From: a bacterium
GTDB taxonomy: Bacteria > Bacteroidota > Ignavibacteria > Kapaibacteriales > UBA2268
Length of the DNA: 64,000 nt
Assembly: GCA_030431515.1 (NCBI GenBank)
Contig: JAUIIX010000009.1
Coordinates: 1 to 64,000 of the forward strand
Direction of reading: 5' to 3'
The translations under genes were made by a program, and so were the position numbers. Shown here piece after piece: positions 7,164-16,893 of this stretch. The stretch's first letter is position 1, and every line of letters begins with the position of its first letter. The notes under the pieces are model-generated. The model made no database searches. It worked only from the letters and a program-made list of their open reading frames with translations, and had not been told where the DNA came from.

Positions 7164-8657
7164 TTAAATACTCATTTCTTTACAAAGATTGAATAATTTA
7201 TCATAATCTTTTTGAACTTTTTTATCAAAATAAAGATAATTATCAATAGCAGTGCATGAATGTAAAACAGTAGAATGATCTCTACCTCCAAATTCAGCAC
7301 CAATTGCCTTTAATGAATTTCTTGTAAATTTCTTAGCTAAATACATACTCATTTGTCTTGCTAAAGCAATTTCATGTTTTCTCGATTTTGACTCAATCAA
7401 ATCAATAGGAACTTGATAATGCTCAGAAACTAATTCTTTGATATTATGAATAGTAAATTCTTTACTTGTTAAAGAAAGTTGATTTCTTACAACTTGTTTA
7501 GCAAGGTCTAAATTTAATTCTTTCTTATCTAAAGTATGCTTTGCAATTAAATTAATTAGAATTCCTTCAAGGTCTCTAATTCTATGAGTTGCATTTTTAG
7601 CAATATACTCAGCAATTTCCATCGGAAGTTCAATTCCAGCATTTGCAGATTTTTGTTTTAAAATCGCAATTCTTAATTCAAGCTCTGGCTTTTGAATATC
7701 TACATTCAAGCCCCATTTGAATCTTGAAATCAATCTTTCATCAATACCATTTAATTCAGAAGGAGGAGTATCGCTTGATAAAACGATTTGTTTTCCTTGC
7801 TGATGTAAGGCATTAAATGTATGGAAAAAATTATCTAATGTTTTTTCTTTACCTGATAAGAATTGAATATCATCTAAAATAAGAACGTCAATACTACGGT
7901 AAAAGGCAACAAAATCATTGACTTTACTATTTTGGATGGCATTTACAAATTCTATGATAAAGTTTTCACTATGAGTATAAAGAACTCTTTTAGATGGATT
8001 GTTTTTCACAATATAATTACCAATAGCATGTAACAAGTGAGATTTTCCTAAACCTGTTTCACTATAAATAAAAATTGGATTAAATTGTGTTCCACCTGGG
8101 TTACCTGCTACAGCTTTTGCTGCTGATACTGCTAACTGATTACTTTCACCAGTTAGAAAATTGTCAAAAGAATACCTTGGATTTAAGTTGTTAGAATAAT
8201 GTTGAATTTTATTATCAGCACCTTGGAATGACAAACTCTGTTGTGCCACTGGTGGCGGAGTTTGAAATGCAGGAACTATAATTGATCTTTCTTCAACATT
8301 TTTATTATTTCTGTCAATCACAATATCATATTGCAATCTCGCACCATCACCAAACACTCTTTCAATTGTTTTGTGTAGTAAGTCATAATAATTGTTTTCT
8401 AATTGCTCATAAAAAAACTGACTTGGCACTTGAACAGTAATAACTTTGTCACTCCATTTAAGGGGGGTAATTGGAGTAAACCAAGTATTATATATCAATG
8501 ATGAAACATTATCTCTAAGTATTCTTAAACTTTTTTCCCACAATTCTTTAGTATTTGAATCTGCAGCCACTTTTTTTGTATTACTTTCGTCATACTTTGT
8601 GATTGTTGCAGCTTCTGTATTTTCGAAAAGTGAAATTGTCTCTGGATAGGTCAACAA
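7164..8657 (-). CDS. dnaA: Chromosomal replication initiator DnaA
   Basis: AAA+ initiator that binds DnaA boxes and opens the origin. Domain I lies at about residues 38-105 (LWEKSLRILRDNVSSLIYNTWF). A linker of about 50 residues follows. The AAA+ core has Walker A SETGLGKSHLL and Walker B VLILDDIQFLSGKEKT. Domain IV at about 395-497 carries the DNA-binding signature GRDHSTVLHSC. The 497-residue length is normal. The P-loop begins with Ser instead of the usual Gly. There is no ATG near the start; TTG 8657 (or 8654) with AGAGAG just upstream is used. It is not next to dnaN, and no DnaA-box cluster is seen upstream. Confidence 0.96.
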   Translation of the reverse strand: MLTYPETISLFENTEAATITKYDESNTKKVAADSNTKELWEKSLRILRDNVSSLIYNTWFTPITPLKWSDKVITVQVPSQFFYEQLENNYYDLLHKTIERVFGDGARLQYDIVIDRNNKNVEERSIIVPAFQTPPPVAQQSLSFQGADNKIQHYSNNLNPRYSFDNFLTGESNQLAVSAAKAVAGNPGGTQFNPIFIYSETGLGKSHLLHAIGNYIVKNNPSKRVLYTHSENFIIEFVNAIQNSKVNDFVAFYRSIDVLILDDIQFLSGKEKTLDNFFHTFNALHQQGKQIVLSSDTPPSELNGIDERLISRFKWGLNVDIQKPELELRIAILKQKSANAGIELPMEIAEYIAKNATHRIRDLEGILINLIAKHTLDKKELNLDLAKQVVRNQLSLTSKEFTIHNIKELVSEHYQVPIDLIESKSRKHEIALARQMSMYLAKKFTRNSLKAIGAEFGGRDHSTVLHSCTAIDNYLYFDKKVQKDYDKLFNLCKEMSI

Positions 8658-9039
8658 AATTTCTCTCTTTTTTTATTAAAGAATAATTAATTAAACGCAA
8701 TATCTAATTTTTTTCTTTACGAGGCAAGATATTTATTTTTCAAAATCAAAATATTTTTCTTGCATATTTCAATTGTATTGAAAAATAATGCAGTTAGAAA
8801 GTAAAAAAAAAATAATTATTTTTGTAGTTGAAATTAATTCAAATGACAAAAAAAAGTGATGTAAAATTCACATATTGTTTTTTAGTAAAAATTGTAATAT
8901 TTTGAAAAATAATGAGATGTGTTAGTCGGATAAATTAAATTGAATTTTGTAAATCTAATAAAAGCATAAAGTCAATTTAAGAAATCTTAACAAAAAAAGG
9001 AGAAGAAAATAATGTTAATAAACAAAAAAAACTAAAAAA
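8658..9039. other. Intergenic region between dnaA and the 9040 gene
   Basis: A very AT-rich divergent spacer of 382 bp. I looked for TTATnCACA-type DnaA boxes on both strands and saw none, so this is not an obvious origin. It contains TATTTTTG near 8815, a promoter-like -7 element on the plus strand. Near its end an AAGGAG-like site precedes a seven-codon frame (9012-9035) that stops 4 nt before the next gene. Confidence 0.6.
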
Positions 9040-11520
9040 ATGAAATTATTATTAATTTTAATTGTCATTGTATTTTTCCACATAAATACATATTCTTATG
9101 AAAATATAAAATGGGTGAAATCTGAATTGCCTGAACTTCCAAGTAATGATCCATTAAGAAATATATTTACAATTGCTAATTCAACTTTCCTTGATGTTAT
9201 GTTTTTAGAGAGTAATCCTAACTATGGTTGGGTTAGTGGATTTAACTCTTTGGTGTTAAGAACTGTTGATGGTGGGAAAAATTGGGATTACACAATAGTT
9301 GATAGAAACAATCAATATCAATTAGAGTCTGTTTTCTTTTTAAATGAAAATGTTGGCTATGCTTCTGGCCCTTGTAACTCATGCTATAATTTGGATGGAG
9401 GTGTATTCAAATCAACTGATGGTGGAATTACTTGGAAAGAAATAACTCCAATATTTTCATATCAGAGTATTTTAGGAATAAAACATAGCTTGCCACTTTG
9501 GGGATGTTTTTTTGAAAATGAATTAGAAGGTTATGTTGTTGGTGGAGATTGTGGGACAGAATATCCTATAACTAATTTTAGTAATTTCCAACAAGTAATT
9601 TATAAGACTAAGGACGGAGGTGAAAACTGGGAATTAATTCCTTTTAGTGAAGGTTTTACAAAAATGGCAGACATAATTACTGATGAAGATGGATTTAGCT
9701 GGGTTATTTCAAGTGGAAGATTATGGAAATCTAATATAGAAAAAACTAATTGGACAATTGTGAGTGAAACAGGTGAAGTAGATTGGCACGAAGATATTTC
9801 AAAGTATAATAATTCCTTCATTGTTCCTTATTCTGTTGGATGTGCTGGAAACAATAATGTAGATGGTGGGTTAAGGATTACAACTGACGGGGGTAATACT
9901 TGGCGAGATACTGTTACTGAAGGTGCAATGTATGGTTCTTTGATGGTAGATGATTTGACTGGCTGGGGAGTAGGTTATAATGCTTCAGTTTACCAAACAA
10001 CTGATGGTGGGTATAATTGGAAAAATATCAATGCTTGTTTAGATGGAGGTGATTTCTTAGATGATATTGCTTTAGCTTCTGATGGTAGGTATTGGATAGT
10101 TGGTGATGATATTTGGCACTCTGCACCTGCGATTTTTGATACTCTTACAAGGCAACAGGAAATCATTAATATTTGCAAAGGTGAAAAAATAATTTTAGAT
10201 TTAGATACTAATATTAATAATATATATTGGAATGTAAATTCCTTCTCCTCGACTTTTGAATATGAAGCTAATTCTTCTAAAACAATTACGGCAATGTATT
10301 ATAATGAAGAATGTGCTGATACTGTTTATCATTCAATATTTGAAATAAATGTCCTACCATTGCCAGATTATCAAATTACTTTCTCTAATAAGCAACCCTG
10401 TGTTGGCGAGGAAGTCCTTGTAAGTGTAAATCCTTTATATTCCAATTATAAATGGGAAAATATGACTGACTCGACTATTCTCAATACGACTGGGAATTCA
10501 GCTACTATTACAAAATCAGGAACTTACAAAGTATCAATAGTTGATGAGTTTCTCTGTGAACACTCTTATGAGTTTCCTGTTGAGTTTAAACCACTTCCTA
10601 TCCTAAATATTGATTCAATCGGCAGAATTAACTTTTGTCTTGGTGATACTTTACTTCTAATTGCAAAACATAACGGTACTTCAGTAGAATGGTATGAAGA
10701 AAATAATGAAAATAGTATTTCTAATCAAGATACATTAATTGTTTTAAATTCTGGTACTTTTCATGCAATAGTTACTTCAGAATATGGATGTACAATAAGT
10801 TCAGATATTATAAATGCAAAAGCAAGGATTGACACTAATAACTTTAAATTAAATTATGAATTTGATGGAAACTGGTTCGAAGATGATATAGTAGTCAAAG
10901 GTGATTATGTTTGTAATAAATTAATAATTAGAAATCATAGAGATTTTGATGCTGTAATTGATAATCCAATAGTTTTAGGCAATACAGAGTTTTCAATACC
11001 GTCTTATCAATTGCCACTTACTATTCCAGCAAATTCTCAAGCTGAACTCGAAGTTTGTTTTTTAGGAATTGGAGAACAAATAAGATTAGATACAATACTA
11101 ATTGCAGATAGATGTAGTGACCATTATTTACCATTAAAAGCAATTGTAAAAGATAAAGTAGAGTTAACAGAATCAAAATGCTTTTTATCAATTAAATTAA
11201 TTGATGTATCTTTAATGGATGAATATTTTATTACTCTTGGTGTTCCATATCCTAACCCAACTCAAAATATTTCAAAGTTAGAATATATAGAATTTATACC
11301 TAATGATTTTCAATTTACAATTGATGTAGCATTATACGACCTATTTGGAATTCGAATAAAAGAGTTAAATTATAATATTGTCGAAAGTGATATACAAAAA
11401 AACGGAAAATTAGTTAAGTCTATTATTGATATTGATATGACTGACCAAAACTCTGGAGTATATTTAATACAAATCGTAAATCCTAACTCAACAGACTATT
11501 TTAAAATAATAAAAATATAA
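9040..11520 (+). CDS. Large exported Asp-box protein with T9SS sorting domain
   Basis: An 826-residue surface or secreted protein. It opens with a signal peptide (MKLLLILIVIVFFHINTYSY). Residues about 60-350 form a beta-propeller of Asp-box (BNR) repeats: TVDGGKNWDY, STDGGITWKE, TKDGGENWEL, TTDGGNTWRD and TTDGGYNWKN. Two or more Ig/PKD-like segments follow (about 370-600). The last 90 residues are a type A T9SS sorting domain, with PYPNPTQN, VALYDLFGI and GVYLIQIV. The expected path is Sec export, outer-membrane passage by the T9SS and cleavage of the C-terminal domain. The propeller resembles Ycf48-type repeats, but no enzymatic site is evident. The ATG follows a tiny upstream frame by 4 nt. 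Confidence 0.85.
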   Translation: MKLLLILIVIVFFHINTYSYENIKWVKSELPELPSNDPLRNIFTIANSTFLDVMFLESNPNYGWVSGFNSLVLRTVDGGKNWDYTIVDRNNQYQLESVFFLNENVGYASGPCNSCYNLDGGVFKSTDGGITWKEITPIFSYQSILGIKHSLPLWGCFFENELEGYVVGGDCGTEYPITNFSNFQQVIYKTKDGGENWELIPFSEGFTKMADIITDEDGFSWVISSGRLWKSNIEKTNWTIVSETGEVDWHEDISKYNNSFIVPYSVGCAGNNNVDGGLRITTDGGNTWRDTVTEGAMYGSLMVDDLTGWGVGYNASVYQTTDGGYNWKNINACLDGGDFLDDIALASDGRYWIVGDDIWHSAPAIFDTLTRQQEIINICKGEKIILDLDTNINNIYWNVNSFSSTFEYEANSSKTITAMYYNEECADTVYHSIFEINVLPLPDYQITFSNKQPCVGEEVLVSVNPLYSNYKWENMTDSTILNTTGNSATITKSGTYKVSIVDEFLCEHSYEFPVEFKPLPILNIDSIGRINFCLGDTLLLIAKHNGTSVEWYEENNENSISNQDTLIVLNSGTFHAIVTSEYGCTISSDIINAKARIDTNNFKLNYEFDGNWFEDDIVVKGDYVCNKLIIRNHRDFDAVIDNPIVLGNTEFSIPSYQLPLTIPANSQAELEVCFLGIGEQIRLDTILIADRCSDHYLPLKAIVKDKVELTESKCFLSIKLIDVSLMDEYFITLGVPYPNPTQNISKLEYIEFIPNDFQFTIDVALYDLFGIRIKELNYNIVESDIQKNGKLVKSIIDIDMTDQNSGVYLIQIVNPNSTDYFKIIKI

Positions 11521-11620
11521 AAATTTTCTAAATTATTACAATAAAAAGCAAGCAAAATAGTTTATATATGTAATTAATTGCAAATGAAATTAATTTTATT
11601 TTTTAACAAAAAGGTTTTTT

Positions 11621-12130
11621 ATGAAAAGATTTAACTACTTACTTAGCATTTTCGCTATTTCTTTTTTACTTGTATTCACATCATGTTCTGAAGATGATGA
11701 TAAAGATACTGCAATAGAATATAAATTAACTGAATCACTATTCAGTAGTGCAACAAATCCAATTCAGACTAACATCAACACTGGTGCTATGGCACATAAT
11801 GGAGATGCAACTGCATCTGGAACTATGACATTCAGAGATGTTTATACAAATATGTCTGATGTAAGCGGAACTGCAAAACCAGGTGATATTATTACTAAAT
11901 ATGTATATGGAAAAGATTCTACTGGTGCAAAAGGTGCTTTAATGGTAGCTTTTGCAATGGTAAAACAAGAAGCTGGAAATGGAGATGATGATGGAAATTG
12001 GTATTGGTATATGTTACCAAATGGAAATGATACAGATTTTTCAACAGTTGCAAAAGTTGACCCTCAATCTAATTGTTCAGGATGCCACTCTGCTGGTATA
12101 AGTGACCATAGATATGTTTTTGGTAATTAA
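11621..12130 (+). CDS. Lipoprotein with cytochrome P460-like haem motif
   Basis: A 169-residue lipoprotein: a hydrophobic leader followed by the lipobox LVFTSC and an acidic SEDDDKD linker. The C-terminal part has CSGCH, a single c-type haem attachment motif, followed by DHRYVFGN. This order, a CxxCH close to the C-terminus followed by D..YVF, together with upstream aromatic and Gly-rich segments (NWYWYMLPNG), resembles the cytochrome P460 family, whose members oxidise hydroxylamine or handle NO. The P460 Lys cross-link was not identified. It may be only a small electron-transfer or NO-binding lipoprotein. It has its own terminator. Confidence 0.7.
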   Translation: MKRFNYLLSIFAISFLLVFTSCSEDDDKDTAIEYKLTESLFSSATNPIQTNINTGAMAHNGDATASGTMTFRDVYTNMSDVSGTAKPGDIITKYVYGKDSTGAKGALMVAFAMVKQEAGNGDDDGNWYWYMLPNGNDTDFSTVAKVDPQSNCSGCHSAGISDHRYVFGN

Positions 12131-12158
12131 TTCAAATTGCTATATAATTTCTTATTTT

Positions 12159-12184
12159 AAATGTCCTTAGAAATAAGGACATTT
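12159..12184. terminator. Bidirectional terminator
   Basis: An 11-bp perfect stem (aaatgtcctta / taaggacattt) with loop gaaa sits between the convergent 11621 and 12185 genes. Confidence 0.85.
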
Positions 12185-12862
12185 TTATTTTATATAGATA
12201 TTTTGTGCAAAAATCTCACTTAATTGTTCTATTTTATCATCAATCATTACTTCATAAGAATTGTCAAATTTTCTTTTTTCAATAATTTTTATTTTACTTC
12301 CTAATTCAATACCAATTTTACTAGCATACTTTAATAATTCTTCATTTTCATCATTAATAGAAGCAACTGTATGGACTTTATTAATTCCTATTTCAGATAA
12401 AAGTCTAAATTTTTCAATATGATAATTTCCACTTTTACTTGGTATCAATGAGCCATGAGGATCTTTCTTTGGAAAATCCATAAATTCATCTAATTTGTCA
12501 ATTAATTTTTCAGATTTTATATGTTCTAACTGTTCTGCAATCTGGTGGACTTCATCCCATGAGAAATTCAAATAATCACAAAGGAAGGTTTCCCAAAGGC
12601 GATGCTTACGTATTAATAATATTGCAAACTTTTTACCTTCATCAGTTAAGCTTATCTTTCCGTATTTTTCATAATTAACTATGTTTTTAGATTTAATTTT
12701 TTTTACCATCAAATTAACAGAACCCGGAGATAAATTTAGTTTATCAGCAAGTTTATTAGTGCCAATTTCTTTTTCACCTGATTCATAAGTCAATGAAAAA
12801 ATAGCTTTAATATAGTCTTGTTCATTTAAAGTAAGTCGGTTAAAATCTGAATTTTTTGCCAT
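12185..12862 (-). CDS. DtxR/MntR-family metal-dependent repressor
   Basis: A 225-residue transcription factor. The N-terminal winged helix (about 10-70) has TNKLADKLNLSPGSVNLMVKK. The dimerisation and metal domain has RKHRLWETFL and the EQLEH segment, followed by DPHGSLIP. The C-terminal 75 residues form a FeoA/SH3-like domain. The E-x-x-E-H ligand pattern is the manganese (MntR) type rather than the Cys-containing iron (DtxR) type, but the residue matching MntR Glu11 is Lys here, so the metal is uncertain. It is divergent from the glycosyltransferase at 13021. No feoB or mntH lies nearby, so the regulon is not visible. Confidence 0.88.
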   Translation of the reverse strand: MAKNSDFNRLTLNEQDYIKAIFSLTYESGEKEIGTNKLADKLNLSPGSVNLMVKKIKSKNIVNYEKYGKISLTDEGKKFAILLIRKHRLWETFLCDYLNFSWDEVHQIAEQLEHIKSEKLIDKLDEFMDFPKKDPHGSLIPSKSGNYHIEKFRLLSEIGINKVHTVASINDENEELLKYASKIGIELGSKIKIIEKRKFDNSYEVMIDDKIEQLSEIFAQNIYIK

Positions 12863-13020
12863 AGAAGTAGAAATTCAATGTAATTTTTATTTAATATTAT
12901 CAAAATTAAAAAAAATACTTGTCTTAAACTAATTATCTATTTTCTTCTATTTTAAAATAAATTAATAATCATTTGTTAAATTGCAATTTATATTTTTTTA
13001 ATTCAGAGAAAAAAAAATTA

Positions 13021-13968
13021 ATGAAGATTAGTATAGTAATAGCTACAACTAATAGAAAAAGTGAATTAGAATATTCAATTAACCAGTATTTTAAACAAAG
13101 TTATCAAGATTTTGAAATTTTAGTAATGGATAATGCTTCTAACGATGGTACTGGGGAAATGATTAAAGAAAAGTATTCTGATAATGAAAAAATTAGATAC
13201 TATCGTTTTGAAGAAAATTTATATTTTACTGCATTTAATTATGGAGTTTGGGAAAGCAAAGGGGATATAATTTGGGTATGTGATGATGATTCTAATCCAA
13301 GAGATACAGATTGTTTTGAAAAAGTTATTGAAAAATTTGTAAAATTTCCGCAAATAGCAATCTTAGGTACAGAAGATATTGAAGTAAATAGTAATAATTC
13401 GATCTGGAATTGGCATCCGCTTGAAGTTGATAAACATAATATTCCAGAAGATGGATTTAAAACTTGTTTATTTCATGGAACTGGAGCAGGTATTAGAAAA
13501 GAAGTTTTTAATAAAATTGGTGGATTTTGGGGCTTTGGAATGGAAGAATTAGATTTCACAACTCGTGCAATTATAGCTGGGTATGAAGCAAGATACTTTC
13601 CTAATATTGTTACTATGCACCATAATTCACCTAAAATGCGATTCAAAGAGGAACGCTGGATTCACATGAGTTCACAAGTAGTTAAATATAATTATAAATA
13701 TTTCTCTTTTTGGAAAGCAACTGGAAAAGTGTACCCTTTGTTAATTATTGAACTATTCAGGGCTATTGCTTTAAGATTTAGACCTTTAATTATTCTAAAT
13801 GCTATATTATCATGGAAATACTTTGCAATTAATACTTTTAGAAAAGAGCATACACCTATTCCAAAAGATAAAATCAACGATGTTACTCTTGGAGTAAGCA
13901 CTTGGAAAAATCAAATGAAATATATCAAATATGTTATTAATAATAAAGTCTTTAGGAAAAAGAGTTGA
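13021..13968 (+). CDS. Family 2 glycosyltransferase
   Basis: A GT-A fold glycosyltransferase of 315 residues from the ATG at 13021. The track start at 12973 is an upstream TTG with no support. The N-terminus MKISIVIATTNRKSELEYSI and VMDNASNDGT are the nucleotide-sugar binding part, and WVCDDDSNP carries the DxD metal motif. It is probably soluble or membrane-associated and involved in surface polysaccharide or rhamnosyl-type transfer; donor and acceptor are not predictable. It overlaps the next glycosyltransferase by 4 nt, so the two are coupled and probably act on the same glycan. Confidence 0.85.
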   Translation: MKISIVIATTNRKSELEYSINQYFKQSYQDFEILVMDNASNDGTGEMIKEKYSDNEKIRYYRFEENLYFTAFNYGVWESKGDIIWVCDDDSNPRDTDCFEKVIEKFVKFPQIAILGTEDIEVNSNNSIWNWHPLEVDKHNIPEDGFKTCLFHGTGAGIRKEVFNKIGGFWGFGMEELDFTTRAIIAGYEARYFPNIVTMHHNSPKMRFKEERWIHMSSQVVKYNYKYFSFWKATGKVYPLLIIELFRAIALRFRPLIILNAILSWKYFAINTFRKEHTPIPKDKINDVTLGVSTWKNQMKYIKYVINNKVFRKKS

Positions 13969-15158
13969 AAATCTTACAATTAATACCGCAATTTATACTT
14001 CCTGCTACTGATGGAGGAAAAATTGGTATTTATAATATTATTAAGGAATTTTCTAAATATTCTAATATTGAATTAATTGTTTTTACTAATCACCTACCAG
14101 AAGAAGAATATATAAATGAATTAAAAGAATATGCGAATATTCATTTTATAGTTGAAGATATTTCTAATAGTTCGAATAATATTATTAAATCTATACTTCA
14201 CAACAAATCTGTATATCTTGATAAATTTTATAATCAGAAAATATTAAATCAAATTGATAAAATAATTGAAAATATTGAATTTGATATAATTCACGCAGAC
14301 CATACTTCTATGGCTCAAATTGCAGAATACATTGCTAAAAAGAAAAATAAAAAATTCGGATTACGTCTTCACAATATTGAATATATAATATGGGAAAGAT
14401 ACGCCAAAGATTTACCAATATTTGACCCAAAAAAAATAATAATTAAATATCAATCTGGATTATTAAAAAAAGAAGAAGCAAGATTAATTTCAGAATCAGA
14501 AATTTCATTTCCAATCACAAACAAAGATAAAAGTATAGCAAAAGAATTATCTCCTAATTCAAAAATGATTGTAGCAAGTGCAGGAGTTGATGCTGCAAAA
14601 TTAAAAAGAAGCAAAGTTGAAAGGAATCCCTATCAATTAGTAATTGCAACAACTTATAATTGGGTACATAATATTAATGGTTTAATATGGTTTATCGAAA
14701 ATGTGCTAAGTAAAGTTAAATATAAAATTCCAAATATATCACTTAAATTATTCGGTAAAAATCTGCCCGATTCACTTAAAAAATATGGTCATCTTGGAGT
14801 AGAAGCTATTGGTTTTGTTGACGATATAGGAATTGAACTTAGCAAAGCTTCAATTTATATATCACCATTATTTGTTGGCTCTGGAATACGTATAAAAGTA
14901 TTAGAAGCATTAGCTTATGAACTACCAGTTATTTCAACATCAATATCAGCCGAAGGAATAGAAATAGATGAAGAGAATGGATTATTTATTAGCGATGACG
15001 CTGAAACACAAGCAAATAAAATAATTGCTTTAATCAATAATCCTCAATTAATCAATACAATAGGGGAGAGAGCAAGGAATGCTGTCCTTGAAAAATATAC
15101 TTGGGAAAGTAATGTTAAACTAATGATTGATGAGTATCAAAAAATAATCAACGATTAA
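13965..15158 (+). CDS. Family 4-type glycosyltransferase
   Basis: A GT-B fold glycosyltransferase of 397 residues. The start is TTG 13965 overlapping the previous TGA, with AAAGAG just upstream. The opening KILQLIPQFILPATDGGKIGIYNIIKEF is the acceptor-domain start of this group. The C-terminal half has VEAIGFVDDI, ISPLFVGSGIRIKVLEALAYELPVISTS and the nucleotide-sugar Glu region EGIEIDEENGLF. It probably works with the preceding GT2 in building a surface glycan. Its 3' end overlaps the convergent 15148 gene by 11 bp. Confidence 0.87.
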   Translation: MKILQLIPQFILPATDGGKIGIYNIIKEFSKYSNIELIVFTNHLPEEEYINELKEYANIHFIVEDISNSSNNIIKSILHNKSVYLDKFYNQKILNQIDKIIENIEFDIIHADHTSMAQIAEYIAKKKNKKFGLRLHNIEYIIWERYAKDLPIFDPKKIIIKYQSGLLKKEEARLISESEISFPITNKDKSIAKELSPNSKMIVASAGVDAAKLKRSKVERNPYQLVIATTYNWVHNINGLIWFIENVLSKVKYKIPNISLKLFGKNLPDSLKKYGHLGVEAIGFVDDIGIELSKASIYISPLFVGSGIRIKVLEALAYELPVISTSISAEGIEIDEENGLFISDDAETQANKIIALINNPQLINTIGERARNAVLEKYTWESNVKLMIDEYQKIIND

Positions 15159-15861
15159 TTAAAAATGCAGCACCAACATTTATAAAATAGAAATCATCTC
15201 TTTCACTAATATCTTTTCCTAAATGACAATCAACTTGAAAATTATCATTTATCATATAATTCATACCAAAATCTACTGCATTTGAAGTGAAATTATTTCT
15301 ATTCTCTAAAGAATTTCCATAAATCTCAGCAAATATTCCAATCTTTGAACTTAAATTATACCCAAGATTAAAAGTATAAGCAAAATCAGAATTATCTTTT
15401 AAATAAACATATCCTAAATTGTAAGATATAGTAAAATCATTAAATGTATTTCTAAAAATTAAACGAATACCTGGGCTAATATCAATATTATCATTAGTTA
15501 AATTTGGAGTAATTGCACTTAGCAAAATACCAACTGATGGTATAAATCCTTCTTTGTCTATAAGTTCTCTTTTATAATTCAAACTTACAGAAGTAATATC
15601 ACTTTCTTTGTTAGTCATATTATTATTTAAAGCAAATCCAAATTTCAATTCTTGCTTGCTTGATAATCCATATCGAATTTCAGTAACTCCCAACGCAATA
15701 TTCTCGTTAAATGAATCATCACTATAGTTTATTCCGCTTTCAATCATAAATGAATTAACTGGAACAACCCAAGGTGAATTTGATTGACTTGGTCGGTTTG
15801 GTGCAAAATTATCTTTTGCAGAAAGATTAAAAATACTGAAAAATATAATTAAAAATATCAT
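15148..15861 (-). CDS. Outer-membrane beta-barrel protein, MetA-pathway transporter type
   Basis: A 237-residue exported protein with a signal peptide (MIFLIIFFSIFNLSAK). The opening NRPSQSNSPWVVPVNSFMIESGINYS resembles the start of the putative outer-membrane transporter family called MetA-pathway of phenol degradation. The rest alternates hydrophobic and polar residues as in a 10-12-stranded barrel and ends with a short hydrophobic strand (INVGAAFLINR). It overlaps the stop of the upstream gene (TAATG), so the two are one operon. Substrate unknown. Confidence 0.7.
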   Translation of the reverse strand: MIFLIIFFSIFNLSAKDNFAPNRPSQSNSPWVVPVNSFMIESGINYSDDSFNENIALGVTEIRYGLSSKQELKFGFALNNNMTNKESDITSVSLNYKRELIDKEGFIPSVGILLSAITPNLTNDNIDISPGIRLIFRNTFNDFTISYNLGYVYLKDNSDFAYTFNLGYNLSSKIGIFAEIYGNSLENRNNFTSNAVDFGMNYMINDNFQVDCHLGKDISERDDFYFINVGAAFLINR

Positions 15862-16775
15862 TAAATTAACTCATTGTTTTCATTATAAAAAATCGACTCA
15901 CTCCATGGACCAAAACCATTAAAGTTTAATCCTCTAACTTTAAATTCACCTTGTTTAATGTCAATTGGCGATTTAAGTTCATTACCTTCATAAATTATTT
16001 GCCAATCTACAGAATTAAACCTATTCCTAAAAACTAATTGATATGATTGAGCATTAACATCTTTTTCCCAATGTACAATACTATTTTTGACAATTAATTT
16101 AGAAGTATTATTTGGAGTATTTTTATTTTTAAAGGATAATTTTGGTAAAGCAAAACCTAAATCTAATAATTTTGCTTCTTTTTTACTCCAATAAACAATA
16201 CATAAACTATATAGACTTCTCAAATTAAGTGAATCTTGATTGAATCTTTTTTTAATTCTATTTGATAAGTTAGTTTGTTCTTCTTTATAATTTAATGCAC
16301 TTCCGTAAGTGTTTCTAACCTCATCTAACATAGGAATTAATAAATCAATTACACCTTGTGTCATTTTATCAATCTTAATTTTTGAATTAGTTCTAACTTT
16401 ATTAATAAAATCACTGCTAAATTCTATTTTATCAATTCTTGTTGTAGGAAGTTGAGTATCATCTTCATCAAATACATTTTGATTTTTATATTGACTTAAA
16501 ACCAAATCTTTAAATGAATTAAATTTTTGAAAGAACTCTCTTTCAATTGTGCTAATTAAATTAAAACTTTCATTTTTCTTAATTGTAATTTCATTAAATT
16601 TATCGGTGAGATATAAGAATTCCTCATAAGAATATAAAGCCCAATCCAATAGTTCATGCGATATATTTATTTCTTTAGCATACTTATTGATATTATTCTG
16701 AAGCAAATCTAATCTCGATATTCTTGCTTCCCTTGTATCCATAGTAAAACTATTATTTTCTATTAATATCTTCAT
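15861..16775 (-). CDS. Unknown protein with C-terminal fibronectin-III-like segment
   Basis: No full-length family is recognised. From the ATG at 16775 it has 304 residues; the track start at 16790 is a TTG. There is no signal peptide. Residues 10-210 are helical, with coiled-coil-like spacing and many Lys, Glu and Asn. Residues about 225-300 look like a fibronectin III or purple-acid-phosphatase-type beta domain (IVHWEKDVNAQSYQLVFRN, FKVRGLNFNGFGPWSES). It is translationally coupled to the barrel gene. A cytoplasmic or structural role tied to that protein is possible, but the sequence does not say. Confidence 0.6.
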   Translation of the reverse strand: MKILIENNSFTMDTREARISRLDLLQNNINKYAKEINISHELLDWALYSYEEFLYLTDKFNEITIKKNESFNLISTIEREFFQKFNSFKDLVLSQYKNQNVFDEDDTQLPTTRIDKIEFSSDFINKVRTNSKIKIDKMTQGVIDLLIPMLDEVRNTYGSALNYKEEQTNLSNRIKKRFNQDSLNLRSLYSLCIVYWSKKEAKLLDLGFALPKLSFKNKNTPNNTSKLIVKNSIVHWEKDVNAQSYQLVFRNRFNSVDWQIIYEGNELKSPIDIKQGEFKVRGLNFNGFGPWSESIFYNENNELI

Positions 16776-16893
16776 TTTTAAATTTGTCAATAATAAAACC
16801 CTAAAATTAACAAAAAATCATTGAAATAAATAATATTTAATAGAAATACTCTAAAATCTTAAAAAATAGCAAAAATTCCATTGAAATAGATAT

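Noticed and set aside
8658-9039. Possible replication origin next to dnaA
   Set aside because: No cluster of DnaA boxes is visible on either strand and dnaN is absent; the region is simply AT-rich like the rest of the window.
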